Below are positions 22,001 to 31,672 of a stretch of 64,000 nucleotides of DNA, piece by piece; within the stretch, counting starts at the first letter, position 1; each line of letters begins with the position of its first letter. This stretch comes from Notospermus geniculatus (lineage: Eukaryota > Nemertea > Pilidiophora > Heteronemertea > Lineidae): assembly GCA_002633025.1 (NCBI GenBank), contig NMRB01000026.1:759919-823918 (forward strand). Direction: 5' to 3'. The position numbers and the translations under genes were made by a program. The notes under the pieces are model-generated. The model was given only the letters and a program-made list of their open reading frames with translations. It was not told the DNA's origin and ran no database searches.

Positions 22001-23200
22001 TATTTGAATGCACCAATAGATTGTGAAATCTATGTTGACCAACCAGAAGGTTTTGAAGTTGGCAAGAGTGACCAGGAATTGGTTTGTAAGCTTAACAAAT
22101 CTTTGTATGGTCTGAAGCAAAGTGGGAGGAATTGGAACCACATGTTGGAGAAACACTTGATTGGTCAAGGCTTCAGACAATCACTTGCTGACAATTGTGT
22201 CTATACCAAACATAGTGCTGATGAGATGATAGTGATCGTCATTTGGGTTGACGATATCATTATTGCCTCAAAGCGAGAGTCTACCATGGGAAAGGTGAAA
22301 CAATCTTTGAAAGACAGATTTAAGATGAAAGATCTAGGAGAGATTTCTTGGTTCTTAGGTATACAGTTCAGTCGAAAAGACGGTTGTATTGAGATGAACC
22401 AAACTAGATACATTGACAGAATTTTGTCAAGGTTCGGTCTACAAGATTGTAAGCCAAGAACTACTCCATGTGAGCCAGGTTTGAACAAAGTCATGAATAA
22501 TGATTCTGAGTTGGCAGACGCCAGGTTGTACAGAGAGATGGTTGGAAGTTTGATTTTCGTTATGACAGGCACTAGGCCTGATCTCTGTTACATTGTTACC
22601 ATCTTGTCACAATACATGGCAAGACCCACCATGACGCATTTTACCATGGCGAAACATGCGCTAAGGTACTTGAAGGGTACCAAAGAACAAGGTTTAACAT
22701 TCAGAAAGTCTGTTCAAGGTCTTTCTTTGGCAGGATATTGTGATGCAGACTGGGCTAGTTCCTTTGAGGACCGCCGTAGTATAACAGGGTATGGATTCCG
22801 CCTTTCACACAATGGTCCACTGATCTCGTGGAAATGTAAGAAGCAACAGACAGTTGCATTGTCAACTTGTGAGGCAGAATACATGTCTTTGGCGGCTGCT
22901 ACCCAGGAAGCAAAGTTTCTGATGCAGTTGTTAGCTAGCATGGTTGGAAACAAAGGGTCATTTGATAGATTTTCTATGCACTGTGACAATCAAGGAGCCA
23001 TTGCACTTGCAAAGAATCCGGTGCAACATCAACGGTCAAAGCATATTGACATAAAATATCACTTTGTAAGATTCGAAGTCCAAAATGGGACAATGGAGCT
23101 TTTGTATGTGCCTTCTGAGGAGAACATTGCTGATGTTTTCACAAAGCCAGTGACAAGAGTTAAGTTCCAGAAGTTTAGCCGTATTATCATGGGGAATTAA
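19091..23200 (+). CDS. Ty1/copia Gag-Pol polyprotein, intact
   Basis: A single 1369-residue reading frame carries all copia functions in the order Gag, protease, integrase, reverse transcriptase, RNase H. Integrase before reverse transcriptase defines the copia group. Two CCHC zinc knuckles start near residues 219 and 246. The protease active site VDTGA is at 311-315. The integrase HHCC zinc domain starts at about 446, followed by the catalytic triad D507, D580, E616 (35-residue DDE spacing). The reverse transcriptase catalytic motif is WVDD at 1052-1055, where most relatives have YVDD. RNase H acidic motifs appear as YCDADW (D1218) and CEAEY (E1261). No stop or frameshift interrupts it. The ATG lies only 22 bases after the 5' LTR, leaving little room for a primer binding site. 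The enzyme set would copy the element RNA to DNA inside cytoplasmic particles and integrate it. It is probably competent for transposition. Confidence 0.95.
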   Translation: MSTNNSTGYGPRARVPLFDGNEDKYELWEVKFLGYMRIQKLHTVITHEGALARDEDTTNKNAEAYAELVQCLDDRSLSLIMRDAVDDGNAALKILREHYRSKGKPRIIALYTELTSLSKGSDETETDYMLRAESAATSLKTSGETISDSLLVAMILKGLPSDFKQFSTVMTQKEEAPNFSEFKIALRSHEETEKLWSDADSKSDDSILKFSGHKKVIKCYSCGKKGHRSSECWNKDKSDSKRDRWCDLCKNPSHDTSQCRKNKRKQKNGQNSDSGSGKDAAKRAEFDEDVEEGHAFAFKVGHGSPANGLLVDTGATAHIITEESKFISFERNFKPDKHFIELANGHKANNIALKRGTAQVSILDKEGKPRSAKLEGALYIPSFPQDIFSVQSATKKGARVTFGPNSATLIADDGTPFEIAKVGKLYYLETDQSDSVCATRSLQDWHETLGHCNVGDVLRLENVVDGMTISGKRDFDCGICLEGKMVQSRNRLPDERATKPLELVHCDLAGPVEPVAREGFRYALSFVDDFSGLIMIYFLKQKSDCAKATLKYLADVGPYGTIESIVESTPFSAVKCLRSDNGGEFTSEEFESLLVKNRIKHQKSAPYSPHQNGTVERSWRTIFEMARCLLLQSKLPKSLWTYAVMAAAYIRNRCYNNRLGMTAVEAFSGHKPDISGMHAFGSTCYAYVQKHKSKLDARSLKGIFVGYDKGSPAYLVYFPESHEIRGVRCVKFLSNATVGESHVESDTPTDENSAPVDDDHEFETRRQPEIDIVHVGPPQGEAGVIEQNPEREQVAVDNNADVQRPQGRYPNRERGRPRHLEDYVSGNEFDDNSDDSFDDSINCIDYLYKCRFSDVPKTYEEAIRSPDSEKWLRAMREEMNSLQENETFTLTSLPEGRNAVGGRWVYARKLGADNQEQFKARYVAKGYSQVQDIDYHETFSPTARITSIRTLMQLAVQHDLIVHQMDVKTAYLNAPIDCEIYVDQPEGFEVGKSDQELVCKLNKSLYGLKQSGRNWNHMLEKHLIGQGFRQSLADNCVYTKHSADEMIVIVIWVDDIIIASKRESTMGKVKQSLKDRFKMKDLGEISWFLGIQFSRKDGCIEMNQTRYIDRILSRFGLQDCKPRTTPCEPGLNKVMNNDSELADARLYREMVGSLIFVMTGTRPDLCYIVTILSQYMARPTMTHFTMAKHALRYLKGTKEQGLTFRKSVQGLSLAGYCDADWASSFEDRRSITGYGFRLSHNGPLISWKCKKQQTVALSTCEAEYMSLAAATQEAKFLMQLLASMVGNKGSFDRFSMHCDNQGAIALAKNPVQHQRSKHIDIKYHFVRFEVQNGTMELLYVPSEENIADVFTKPVTRVKFQKFSRIIMGN

Positions 23201-23577
23201 ACCCAGGCGCTCCTTGCTCATAGTATATCTTTGTAATCTTGCAGCTGTGTCTGCAAAATCTTGTTTTCCTTCCTGATTAGGAGCAGTTACTATGAAGCCT
23301 GAGTAGGGCAACTTCTTTGAAGAGATCAATCTCTAAGGGTGAAGAAAATAGTTCCTGTAACTTGAGGGGATTATTCTTGAGATTTGTAGATCTTGTACAT
23401 AATTATCTTTGTAATCTTGTGTAAGTCGTTAGCTTTTTGATGCTTGATTGACTTCTGTAACTTCCTGTATCCTGTTCAGCGTAATTAGTTCATTCATGTG
23501 TGTTTGCATTCTGGAGCAGGCTGATTAGTATTATGTAATAGATTTTTCCTGGTATCCGGGCAAAGTTTAAGTGGGGG
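23201..23577 (+). other. Copia 3' untranslated region with polypurine end
   Basis: Non-coding interval between the Gag-Pol stop and the 3' LTR. It ends in AAGTGGGGG directly before the LTR, a plausible polypurine tract for plus-strand priming. Confidence 0.7.
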
Positions 23578-23785
23578 TGTTGAACCAGGTAAACTTTTCT
23601 TTCTGTCTTGTGGCTCCACCTATCCGTATCTCGATGTACTATTACCAGTCATGTGACTATGATGTTATGTAATGCGAGCATAGTAAGCCAGAGTTGATGA
23701 ATAATAAATTAGTCTTAGATAAGTTTGCTAACAGGAAACTAGTGTTTGATTCTTTGTCTATGATTCGTATCCCCAAAGGATTCCG
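23578..23785 (+). mobile_element. 3' LTR of copia element
   Basis: 208-bp partner of the 5' LTR. A single N at 23786 follows directly, so the exact end and the right flank may be affected by an assembly join. Confidence 0.88.
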
Positions 23786-23786
23786 N

Positions 23787-24477
23787 ACATTTCTGCTGAG
23801 GTCGGTACTAACAACCCGGTCATCATTCGGAATGCTGTTTTCGTGGGAGTTGCACATTTCTGTCGTTATATATTTCTGGTGGTATTGGGGGAACAATCCG
23901 GTAGTTCGACATTTTAGGCAACAAGACGTATGTTTCTAGGCAGATAGAACGCCTGTCCTGATGATATGTTCAGTTATATTCACGTAATGTGTTAAGTTGC
24001 GTTTTGTTGCTAAACACGTAAACATAAAACTAAACGCTAAACGCGTCACCTGGATTTACAGTGTGCAGGAACGGAAATTAACTCCCAAATGTTGTATAGG
24101 CCTCGTAGAAAGCTCGTATCTGCTTGGTGCAACTACGCTTACAAAAACTCTGTAACGATAGTCAGTACAGACTTGAGTCCTTCTTTAACACCCAGTTGAC
24201 GTACGCATGTCTGCATGCCGTACCTGGAGTAATCAGTTTTCGCCAGGCACAGACTAGCCTCCGAAGAATGAATACACATGTTTTAGCAGTCCCTCTCCGG
24301 GCACTTACCCTCCGAGATCTGTGACCACGTCCCAAAAATGACAAAGACGTACCAGAAACGGAAAAGAAGACCCATAACCTGAAATCGCATTGTAGTCTCT
24401 GGAGTTTTATTTGAAAATGATGTCATTAATTTTGGTCACCAACGTTTGTAAATGAACTACATGCATATTATAACTTA
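23787..24477. other. No gene recognised
   Basis: Right flank of the retrotransposon. Short open frames on both strands have no recognisable protein features. Confidence 0.45.
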
Positions 24478-24870
24478 AGCCCGCCAGACACGAGAGAAAT
24501 TAGCTGAGCAAAATGTCATTCGAGGCATTTGACTCAGTCAAAAACCTCTCGTGTGCGGCGAATTTCTTGCGAGTTTTTTGCCTCAGCGGCCACAGAGCAA
24601 AATATTCAGGGTGTTTGATATTTTTTGGCTAGCGAGGAAAAAACCTCGCCGTGTGCGGCGGGACTGAGTCATTTGACTCGCGTCATTTTGCTACAGAGCA
24701 AGCGTAGAAAGCACATGACGGCATTTCATGGCGCGTTGCCGTGACGTGACGGTACGTCACCGTGGAAGTATACCGCCCAAAATCCTCCGCCGCACACGAG
24801 AGGTTTTTGACTGAGTCAAATGCCTCGAATGATATTTTGCTCAGCTAATTTCTCTCGTGTGCGGCGGGCT
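24478..24870. mobile_element. 393-bp foldback MITE, AGCCCGCC ends
   Basis: Arms of about 80 bp starting AGCCCGCCAGACACGAGAG are near-perfect reverse complements; two further internal stems repeat CCTCGCGTGTGCGGCG-like words. It is flanked by TTA (24475-24477) and TCA (24871-24873), a one-base-decayed Harbinger-type duplication. Confidence 0.8.
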
Positions 24871-24873
24871 TCA

Positions 24874-26048
24874 CGTTTCGGGGTGGTCTATGCCCCTTAC
24901 GATCTCTTCCGTTTCCACAGAGAGTAGCCAAATGGGATTGCTTGCAACCCGCTGGAGTACGTCACGTGCACCAGGAGAATAATTAATTTACACCAGGAGA
25001 ATTCATGGTTGAGAGGCTTTGCACATGGATTTGAATCAATCCATAACCAAAAGGGTTAAAAAATAATTAGCAGAAACGTTCGTTCTTATTTACAGCTGGT
25101 TTATTTTCAACTAACACATACCGTTTTTTGTGGAATTCCTTTAGATCAACTCGGTGGAAGTCCTGTCTACCACGTGGAAAAGTCCCTGCCAATTTCTTTG
25201 CCACTTCCAGCAATGCCTTAGACGAAAAATGCCTTTATGTCTATACATATATTTTCTCACAATATTATACAATTTGTATCTCAACTTGATTAGCAACACA
25301 CGTGACGATTTTGTCTGGATTAACAATGGTATTAGACCAGTATAAGACAATCAAACAGGCACAATCATGTACAGGAAGTCATGAAAGGAAATTTAACTGA
25401 ATATTTACATCCTAGGGTCGAACAGTATCAGGGATACGACGGCTACTTCTAATGATTACAATACATGTACACCCTTAGTCAAAAGTAAATAGAAAGCTAC
25501 TAAATACAATATTTCTTTTAATATTAATGAAACGCATTTTTTCTTTTTATACTCACTCATAACAACTGCTTCGGCATCTCTTTCCACCGAAATGACCCAG
25601 GTATACAGTTTAGTGACTTTTTGGTGAAAGATTGAAATTTTGTCAAAAATGAGGTTTTTTATTATCGCCTTCGCAAAATCGAGAACCTGAACATTTTACA
25701 GCTCTACTGTTTCCAGACACAATGATATTTTGAAATGAAGAATTGGAGCTTCTGCAACCGAGTTATTGATGGTTTCTTACAAGCAATTTTAGGGCTTTCC
25801 AGTTGCCAGTCTGACACCACATTCATAACCAACCAGTTGTGACGCGGCAAGTTCAGGGTCACGAATAATAATCGCTATTCATACTGGGCCTATCTGACCG
25901 AGCCTTTGGAATTTCAATAAGAAATAATGTGAATAACAATAAGGCCTAAGTGGGGTCGGGATGACGTTCCGAGCTATAGGCGATTACCGCAGACAGCTAA
26001 CCACAAAGCATGTTTGCCCGTTCAAAACTAAACTATGGTGCACAATAC
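24874..26048. other. No gene recognised
   Basis: AT-rich intergenic DNA upstream of the second SWEET-region copy. No exon, RNA or defined repeat was seen. Confidence 0.45.
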
Positions 26049-26237
26049 ATTTAATTCACTTATAAATGGTACTGGATGTTGATTTCATAAATGCATCATG
26101 TCAAAAATTCATAAGGCATGTGATGATGAGCAAGTTCCAGTGGTGCAGTATATACATGTACGCCCGCTACAGATCAAGATATAATAGCCACCTTGTTTAC
26201 CTCTGGTCAAGGTATAAAAAGTGATTGATATCAACTA

Positions 26238-26467
26238 TAGTCCGGCACAGCCTTCGCGCGACCCAAAGGAATGCGGAAATACGAAATCTGACAACAGCTT
26301 GCGGCTACCTAATTGTGTGTGTGAAAGTGGAGGAGAGTATAATTTGGTCACGCTGTCCAATCGGTTATTCAAGAGTCATTTATTGAATAAGATGTGTGGT
26401 CAGCGTGTGGTTTGCGGTAAGCCTACTTCCGCATTCCAATGGGTCGCGCGAAGGTTGTGTCGGACTA
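26238..26467. mobile_element. 230-bp MITE with 43-bp TIRs and TA duplication
   Basis: Ends TAGTCCGGCACAGCCTTCGC and GCGAAGGTTGTGTCGGACTA belong to 43-bp inverted repeats with about six mismatches. TA flanks both sides (26236-26237 and 26468-26469). The matching allele near 15565 has the single empty site, proving the borders. TA duplication fits Tc1/mariner-type or other TA-targeting transposases. The small reading frame inside is not a transposase. Confidence 0.9.
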
Positions 26468-26687
26468 TACAATATACATGCATTTTGTTTGGCTTTAGAC
26501 ATCTGATTGCTATCAATATCCTTTCTCTGGCTCCCTCTATGCTAAAATAATAACTACAAAATGAATAGGTGAATTTTCACCATTTTCAATTCACCCGTAG
26601 AGCCCAGCAAATTTTCTAACAAATGAAAGCACCAAAAACAATACACAAGCCCAGGGATGATGGCTTAGCTCTGCTGCTATCACTGAA

Positions 26688-26843
26688 CAGGGGCGGATCC
26701 AGGATTTGGGAAAAGAGGGGGCGCCTTGTGCTAGGAACATTGAAATTTGCACCCAATTCCAGAATTACACAATTGATTTTAACGATTTTTTGGGCCAAAA
26801 GTGGAGGCGCGTGCCCATTGCACCCCTTCTGGATCTGTGCCTG
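26688..26843. mobile_element. CAGG-ended element, second allelic copy
   Basis: Same insertion as 15787-15942. Ends CAGGGGCGGATCCAGGA and GGATCTGTGCCTG, 156 bp. Confidence 0.75.
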
Positions 26844-27042
26844 GCTAAAGGAAATTCCAAATATAAGCATCATAGCTAGCTGGCTGCAGGTGGCTCATCA
26901 ACTAACTGACTCATAGGCCATCTGGCAGTGCGATTCCCACAGTCCCTAATTATTGTGCCGAGCTGTTTGATTACATCATCCGATATCCCCCACCACTTAT
27001 TGCGTATGTCATTTTGCCAGCATTATGTAGCTCTGCACATTT

Positions 27043-27314
27043 CAGGCACGGATCCAGGGTTGACAGAAAGGGGGGGCGTAGCTCGACGGAGGCGGCGGAC
27101 AACGAAAGCAGGAAGCCCAAACGGGGGGTCTGGGGCTCTCCCCCAGAAAAATTTGACAATTTAAGTGCTTTTAGATGCATTTTCCTGGCATCTGAGAGCA
27201 AAATACTCGAATTTTTTACCGGTATGTGATTGAATTTTTCTTGCTAAAAAAATCATTGCTCTGCCAAAAATAGGGGGGCGTACGTCCCTTCCGCCCCCTC
27301 TGGATCCGTGCCTG
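27043..27314. mobile_element. CAGG-ended element, polymorphic, CATTT duplication
   Basis: 272 bp with ends CAGGCACGGATCCAGGG and CTCTGGATCCGTGCCTG. CATTT flanks both sides (27038-27042 and 27315-27319). The duplicate segment at about 16134-16150 lacks it, giving an empty site with minor changes. It inserted after the two copies separated and is therefore young. Confidence 0.88.
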
Positions 27315-27706
27315 CATTTGATCCAAGGAAGCTTCATAAATCCAGGCCCCAGCCAATTGCGAGTGCGAGTAACATAAACACAGACAAAACAGATTGCAAC
27401 TGAAATAATTTACATTTGTGACATATTGCACTACAACCCTGTGGATAAGGCACGAGCCATTTGAGGTGGAGAAGACAAGATTATTTCCCAAACAAAGTTA
27501 ACTTCATTCATTGTCACTTGAACCTGCCATGAGAAGAGATGGGGACAAATCCCAAGTTGACAGATTTCAATCTGCAATCCATCCATTCTTGCACATTCAG
27601 CCTCTTTTTGGTGGTGCTACATTTGATGACGAGGGGGAATGTGTCAGAAACCTGGATGTGCACAGGAATGCCAACTAGGGATTAGTCTCCAGGATGACAT
27701 TTTTGG

Positions 27707-29273
27707 CTATACATTCTGTAGTGCTCCTGATTTTGTAATCACGCGTGCTCGTTTCATGGGATAACGGAAAAACAATGAGAGCTGCACGAATCCTAGAAAG
27801 GTCCCGATCATATTTGGTACCTGAAATAGAAAGAATACCGGTGTATGGATTCATAAAAGGAAGGATGCTGAAGACAGTGTATCATACACGCTGGAACCAA
27901 TCCAAGTAGTGACTACACTCATTGCTCAGCTTCAAGCTTGGAGGCCAAAGTGCCAACCACAAGGCCACAATGGAAATCCTCCATGGCCAGTGGGTTAGAC
28001 CATGCCTGCTAACCAGAGGAACAGTACACACTTTAAGAGTCTCACCTGAATAAACAAATCCTTTCTAAGCATTCCATAGAATGCAAATTGAAGCCCAACA
28101 ATCACATTAGCTAACACCAAAGGGAATGACATCACACCTGAATTCTTGGTCCTTACAACTTCAGCCTGGAAAAGGAAGGAGATGGAAAATAATTAGCTCT
28201 TCAGGAAGCAGAGATGACATCAGCATTCCCTACAAGACTTTCCCTGGGAGGGGGAAGAACCATATGAAATGGACTACATCAGGATGACAAGTAGTGGTCC
28301 ATATCTGACGTCTTGGGATGAGGAACACGGCAGTGCCAGTAGACTTAGTAATGATTGGTGTTTATGAGGGACAAGACTCTGTCTTTTGGGAGGAGAGCAG
28401 TGAGAATGCTCCACTAAACATGCTAAATTTCTAGTCACTCAGATGTGAAGGTTTTACTTACAACAGATGAGAGAGGTGATCCATAGGACACAACACTCAT
28501 GGAACAGCAGTATAAACCAAGTCTATATTTTGCTACTTCTAGGTCCGGCAACGATCGTATATGGATTAATATGGGAAAAATAGCCATTACGCCTAGTAAT
28601 ATCTGGCGATTTACAAAAGTCTGCAAAGAGAAAGAGAGTAGAAGTCATTGCAGTAGATATTACGACAATATGCAACACTGTTGTGAATTGTGGGTAGGCT
28701 ACATGTATCTTTTCCTTGGTTCAGTGTATTCAGATTCATCTTATATTCTGATTAATATAGTAATCATTTTACTTTCCTCAAAGTCACTAATTGAATTTTG
28801 CAATACGGATATTAACAACAATGTGAATGACAGAAATAAAAAGACTTACTTTATGCTGCCCCTGTGTGTATGTGTAATACACCACCATGTAGCAGAACTG
28901 CAAGCTCATACCAAATATATTGACAACTATGATAGGAGTGTCTTCCTTCAAAAGCCCATACTTCAACCAAACAGAACAACTAGGATAGGAAAAAAAGAAG
29001 TTCCGGGAAATTAACATAATAGGTTAATCAAGAACAAGTGTCTAGAGGTTGGTTGCCAAGGGCCTGCTACACCAGATGCCACAACCATCAGATGACTATC
29101 TCATGCTAAAGAGGTAATATTACAAAAGATGACACCACTATCGGTAAGGAGATGAACCAGGTCCTTTATTCAGATTGATTGTAGCCAATACTCACCTTGA
29201 AAACATGGCTAAAAATGGAAAGAACTGGACATCAGAGGAACTTCTCTTCTGGATTATTTTCTTGCATATTGTT
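27707..29273 (-). CDS. SLC50A1: SWEET (SLC50) sugar transporter, exons 2-6
   Basis: SWEET/MtN3 proteins are facilitative sugar transporters made of two three-helix bundles joined by a linker helix. Five exons read on the minus strand: 29196-29273, 28850-28979, 28462-28620, 28046-28165 and 27707-27820, all with GT-AG borders and matching phases. Together they give about 199 residues, close to the full family length of about 220. First repeat: ICKKIIQKRSSSDVQFFPFL, then VWLKYGLLKEDTPIIVVN. Second repeat: VVRTKNSGVMSFPLVLAN, then FYGMLRKDLFIQVPNMIG and a short basic tail before TAG (27707-27709). Exon 29196-29273 begins with one base of a split codon, so a further upstream exon is required. That exon is at 33538-33602, on the far side of an AVL9 fragment, and its last roughly ten codons plus intron 1 are missing. 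A single N at 29293, 20 bases upstream of the acceptor, marks the join. The gene is real; the interruption is probably an assembly error. Confidence 0.9.
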
Positions 29274-29292
29274 CTGAAAGGGAGATATCAAT

Positions 29293-29293
29293 N
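29293..29293. other. Single-N assembly join
   Basis: The sequence switches here from SWEET intron 1 to the AVL9 upstream region. The same AVL9 sequence begins at 34138 in the other copy. Other isolated Ns occur at 23786, 59542 and 60357. Confidence 0.8.
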
Positions 29294-30663
29294 AAACGTG
29301 TCACTTTTCTGTTTACTGCGGGTCTGTTGCAAAGAAATGTGATGACCATAAATACTGCACCAGAAAAATATAATCTACAACTTTGAAAGAATAAAAACTC
29401 ATTCACTTCCTAATTATATATGTTATATAGATAATCTTTATTGAGAAAATATATACAACTGATAACAAATTTATGCCTTTTATGATAAAAAATAAAGTTC
29501 TGCAAATTAATGGGAACAGCAATCTTTCATACACTTAGTATTTTGTAAGATAGATTTCTATTGGCTGAATTCTATAACCCTTGGGTTAATTGACCAATCA
29601 GCACAACCTTTACATATACACTGACACCATGTACATTACACATGTTACAAGTGCATTGTAATGATTATGTACAGTGATCTGATGTTTTGACAATCATCAG
29701 TGATCATTCATCCATAAAATATAGCCTTACATGCTTAAATACATGAACACTGATGAATAGATACTTGAAATTTGAAATTATCATGATTAGTTTCATGTTA
29801 TGATGACATGGGTAAGTGGGTGAATGAAGGTGAATGATTAGCTAAATGAACAGCTGATTAGCCAGTCCAGACCAGAGCCCCACTCTCTGCTCTGCCTCTA
29901 GTCTGGCACCCTCTCTGCGGGGCCTCTCTGTCTGCATGCACTCACCAACCAATCCAACCAATGCTCACCACACACCACCGACCACTCGCTGAAAATGAAA
30001 TCAACATAACAACATGAATGATGCTTCACCCTAGGCCTACAATAGCGAGGCGTTGTGACTTTAGCATGCAGGATTGGCATGCACGACGACTATCGTCAGA
30101 TGACCACCAAGTCCAAGAATGTCTAGGCCTGGGTCTGTTGGTAACAATAACACTTACTGAGACAGAGTCAACACAAACAAGAACACGATAGGCCTAAATG
30201 ACGGAGGATGAAGAATAAAAATGATAGGCCTAGGCCTAGGCCCCATATGATATTTTGATAAAATCAGAAGTTCTGAGTCATTGACTTTCTTTACTTTCAT
30301 TTTTGACTGTCAGGATAGCCTAAACAGTTCACTCTTTTCAAGAGTCATCCAGAAAATCAGTAGGGCCTAGGCTAAGTCTTTTTGATACTATGATGAGATT
30401 TTTTGCCAACCTTCTCAAATATTGAGTTTTCTTTCATTGCTAGGGTTGAGTATGGTAGTAAATTGGCTGACCTTACTGCTTTGGGGACATTGATGCCTGG
30501 TTGAATGACTCCAAGATGACGGAAGAAAGTCCAATCCTGCATGTCTGTGTCATCGGATTCCATCACAAGAAGGGCTGCCAGGTGAAGATGATGAACACTC
30601 TTCAGTCATAATATTTGAATTCCATATGTCAACATGGCTCAAAGTTTCAAAGTCAAGACAACT

Positions 30664-30772
30664 CATCCTCCCACAGCAGGGCTTTGGTCTCGTTCCTCTT
30701 CATACACTCCACACAAAGGTTTGTGTGAGCGGATAAAGAGGAGCAAGGTAAAACCCCTGCTGTGGGAGGATG
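30664..30772. mobile_element. 109-bp MITE with ACT duplication, polymorphic
   Basis: Ends CATCCTCCCACAGCAGGG and CCCTGCTGTGGGAGGATG are exact inverted repeats. ACT flanks both sides (30661-30663 and 30773-30775). The other AVL9 copy has one ACT followed by CATCCTGCAG near 35310, an empty site. Three-base duplication points to a PIF/Harbinger-type source. Confidence 0.85.
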
Positions 30773-30821
30773 ACTCATCCTACAGAATAGGATCAAAGGA
30801 TTGAACAAGGATGACAGAAAT

Positions 30822-31112
30822 CAGGGTTCCAGATACTGTTAGCCAATGTCGCCAATGGCGAAAAAAATATTAGATTGGCTACAGTTACAATTGGTTTGGC
30901 TAAAAATTTGGCAACAGTATTATTTGTGGTCTGAAAGTTGAGTCCCTGAGATTCTTGCAGTTAGAGCTGTGTGGTAAGAGAAGTTGAAAATTTATTATAA
31001 GTATAACTATTACACAATTTTGGTTGGCTACAATTTGCAAAGATTGGCTACAGGTAACAGGCCATTGGCTACACATTTGGCTCCCCAAAAAATAGGCCTA
31101 GCTGTACCCCTG
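30822..31112. mobile_element. 291-bp CAGG-ended element, GAAAT duplication, polymorphic
   Basis: It starts CAGGGTTCCAGATA and ends GCTGTACCCCTG. Exact GAAAT copies flank it (30817-30821 and 31113-31117), and the other AVL9 copy shows the single GAAAT at the empty site near 35336. The inside carries many TTGGCTAC words in both orientations. It shares the 5-bp duplication and CAGG ends with the 3574/9066/27043 elements, but not their GGATCC core. Confidence 0.88.
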
Positions 31113-31464
31113 GAAATGATTGCTGTGTTATTCAATAACAACAAGACAAACTTATTTCCCTCTTCTTAGATTACTTACCCCTGCTCAGTAATGGCTTGTC
31201 GCTAAAGTCCCCCCGTCCCCTCCTCCAATAATGGCTATGCTTGTCTCTAAAGTCCCCCACCCCCTACCCCATTATGGCTCGTCTCTAAAGTGTATTCCTC
31301 TCATTTTTTCCAGCTTGAATATTCTTATCCTCCATTATGCGAGGGAAAGGAGGTTGACAGCCATGATCTCCCAGAGGAGTGGAAACATTTACCTTCATTA
31401 GCGTTGCCTGATGGAGCCCATAATTATGACAAAGGTACACCTTGATTACTCTTCAGCATGCACC

Positions 31465-31672
31465 NNNNNNNNNNNNNNNNNNNNNNNNNNNNNNNNNNNN
31501 NNNNNNNNNNNNNNNNNNNNNNNNNNNNNNNNNNNNNNNNNNNNNNNNNNNNNNNNNNNNNNNNNNNNNNNNNNNNNNNNNNNNNNNNNNNNNNNNNNNN
31601 NNNNNNNNNNNNNNNNNNNNNNNNNNNNNNNNNNNNNNNNNNNNNNNNNNNNNNNNNNNNNNNNNNNNNNNN
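31465..31672. other. Assembly gap, 208 N
   Basis: It replaces about 765 bp present in the other copy (roughly 35684-36447), including AVL9 exon 3 and the dispersed repeat at 35705-35910. The written length is therefore not the true one. Confidence 0.9.

Noticed and set aside
28499-29014. 171-codon plus-strand frame MEQQYKPSLYF...
   Set aside because: It is antisense to two well-supported SWEET exons and their intron.
30372-30566. 64-codon minus-strand frame MMESDDTDMQDW..., repeated exactly at 35005-35199
   Set aside because: Identity between the copies reflects the duplication, not selection. No splice partner or known domain was seen; kept out of the gene list although a small gene cannot be excluded.
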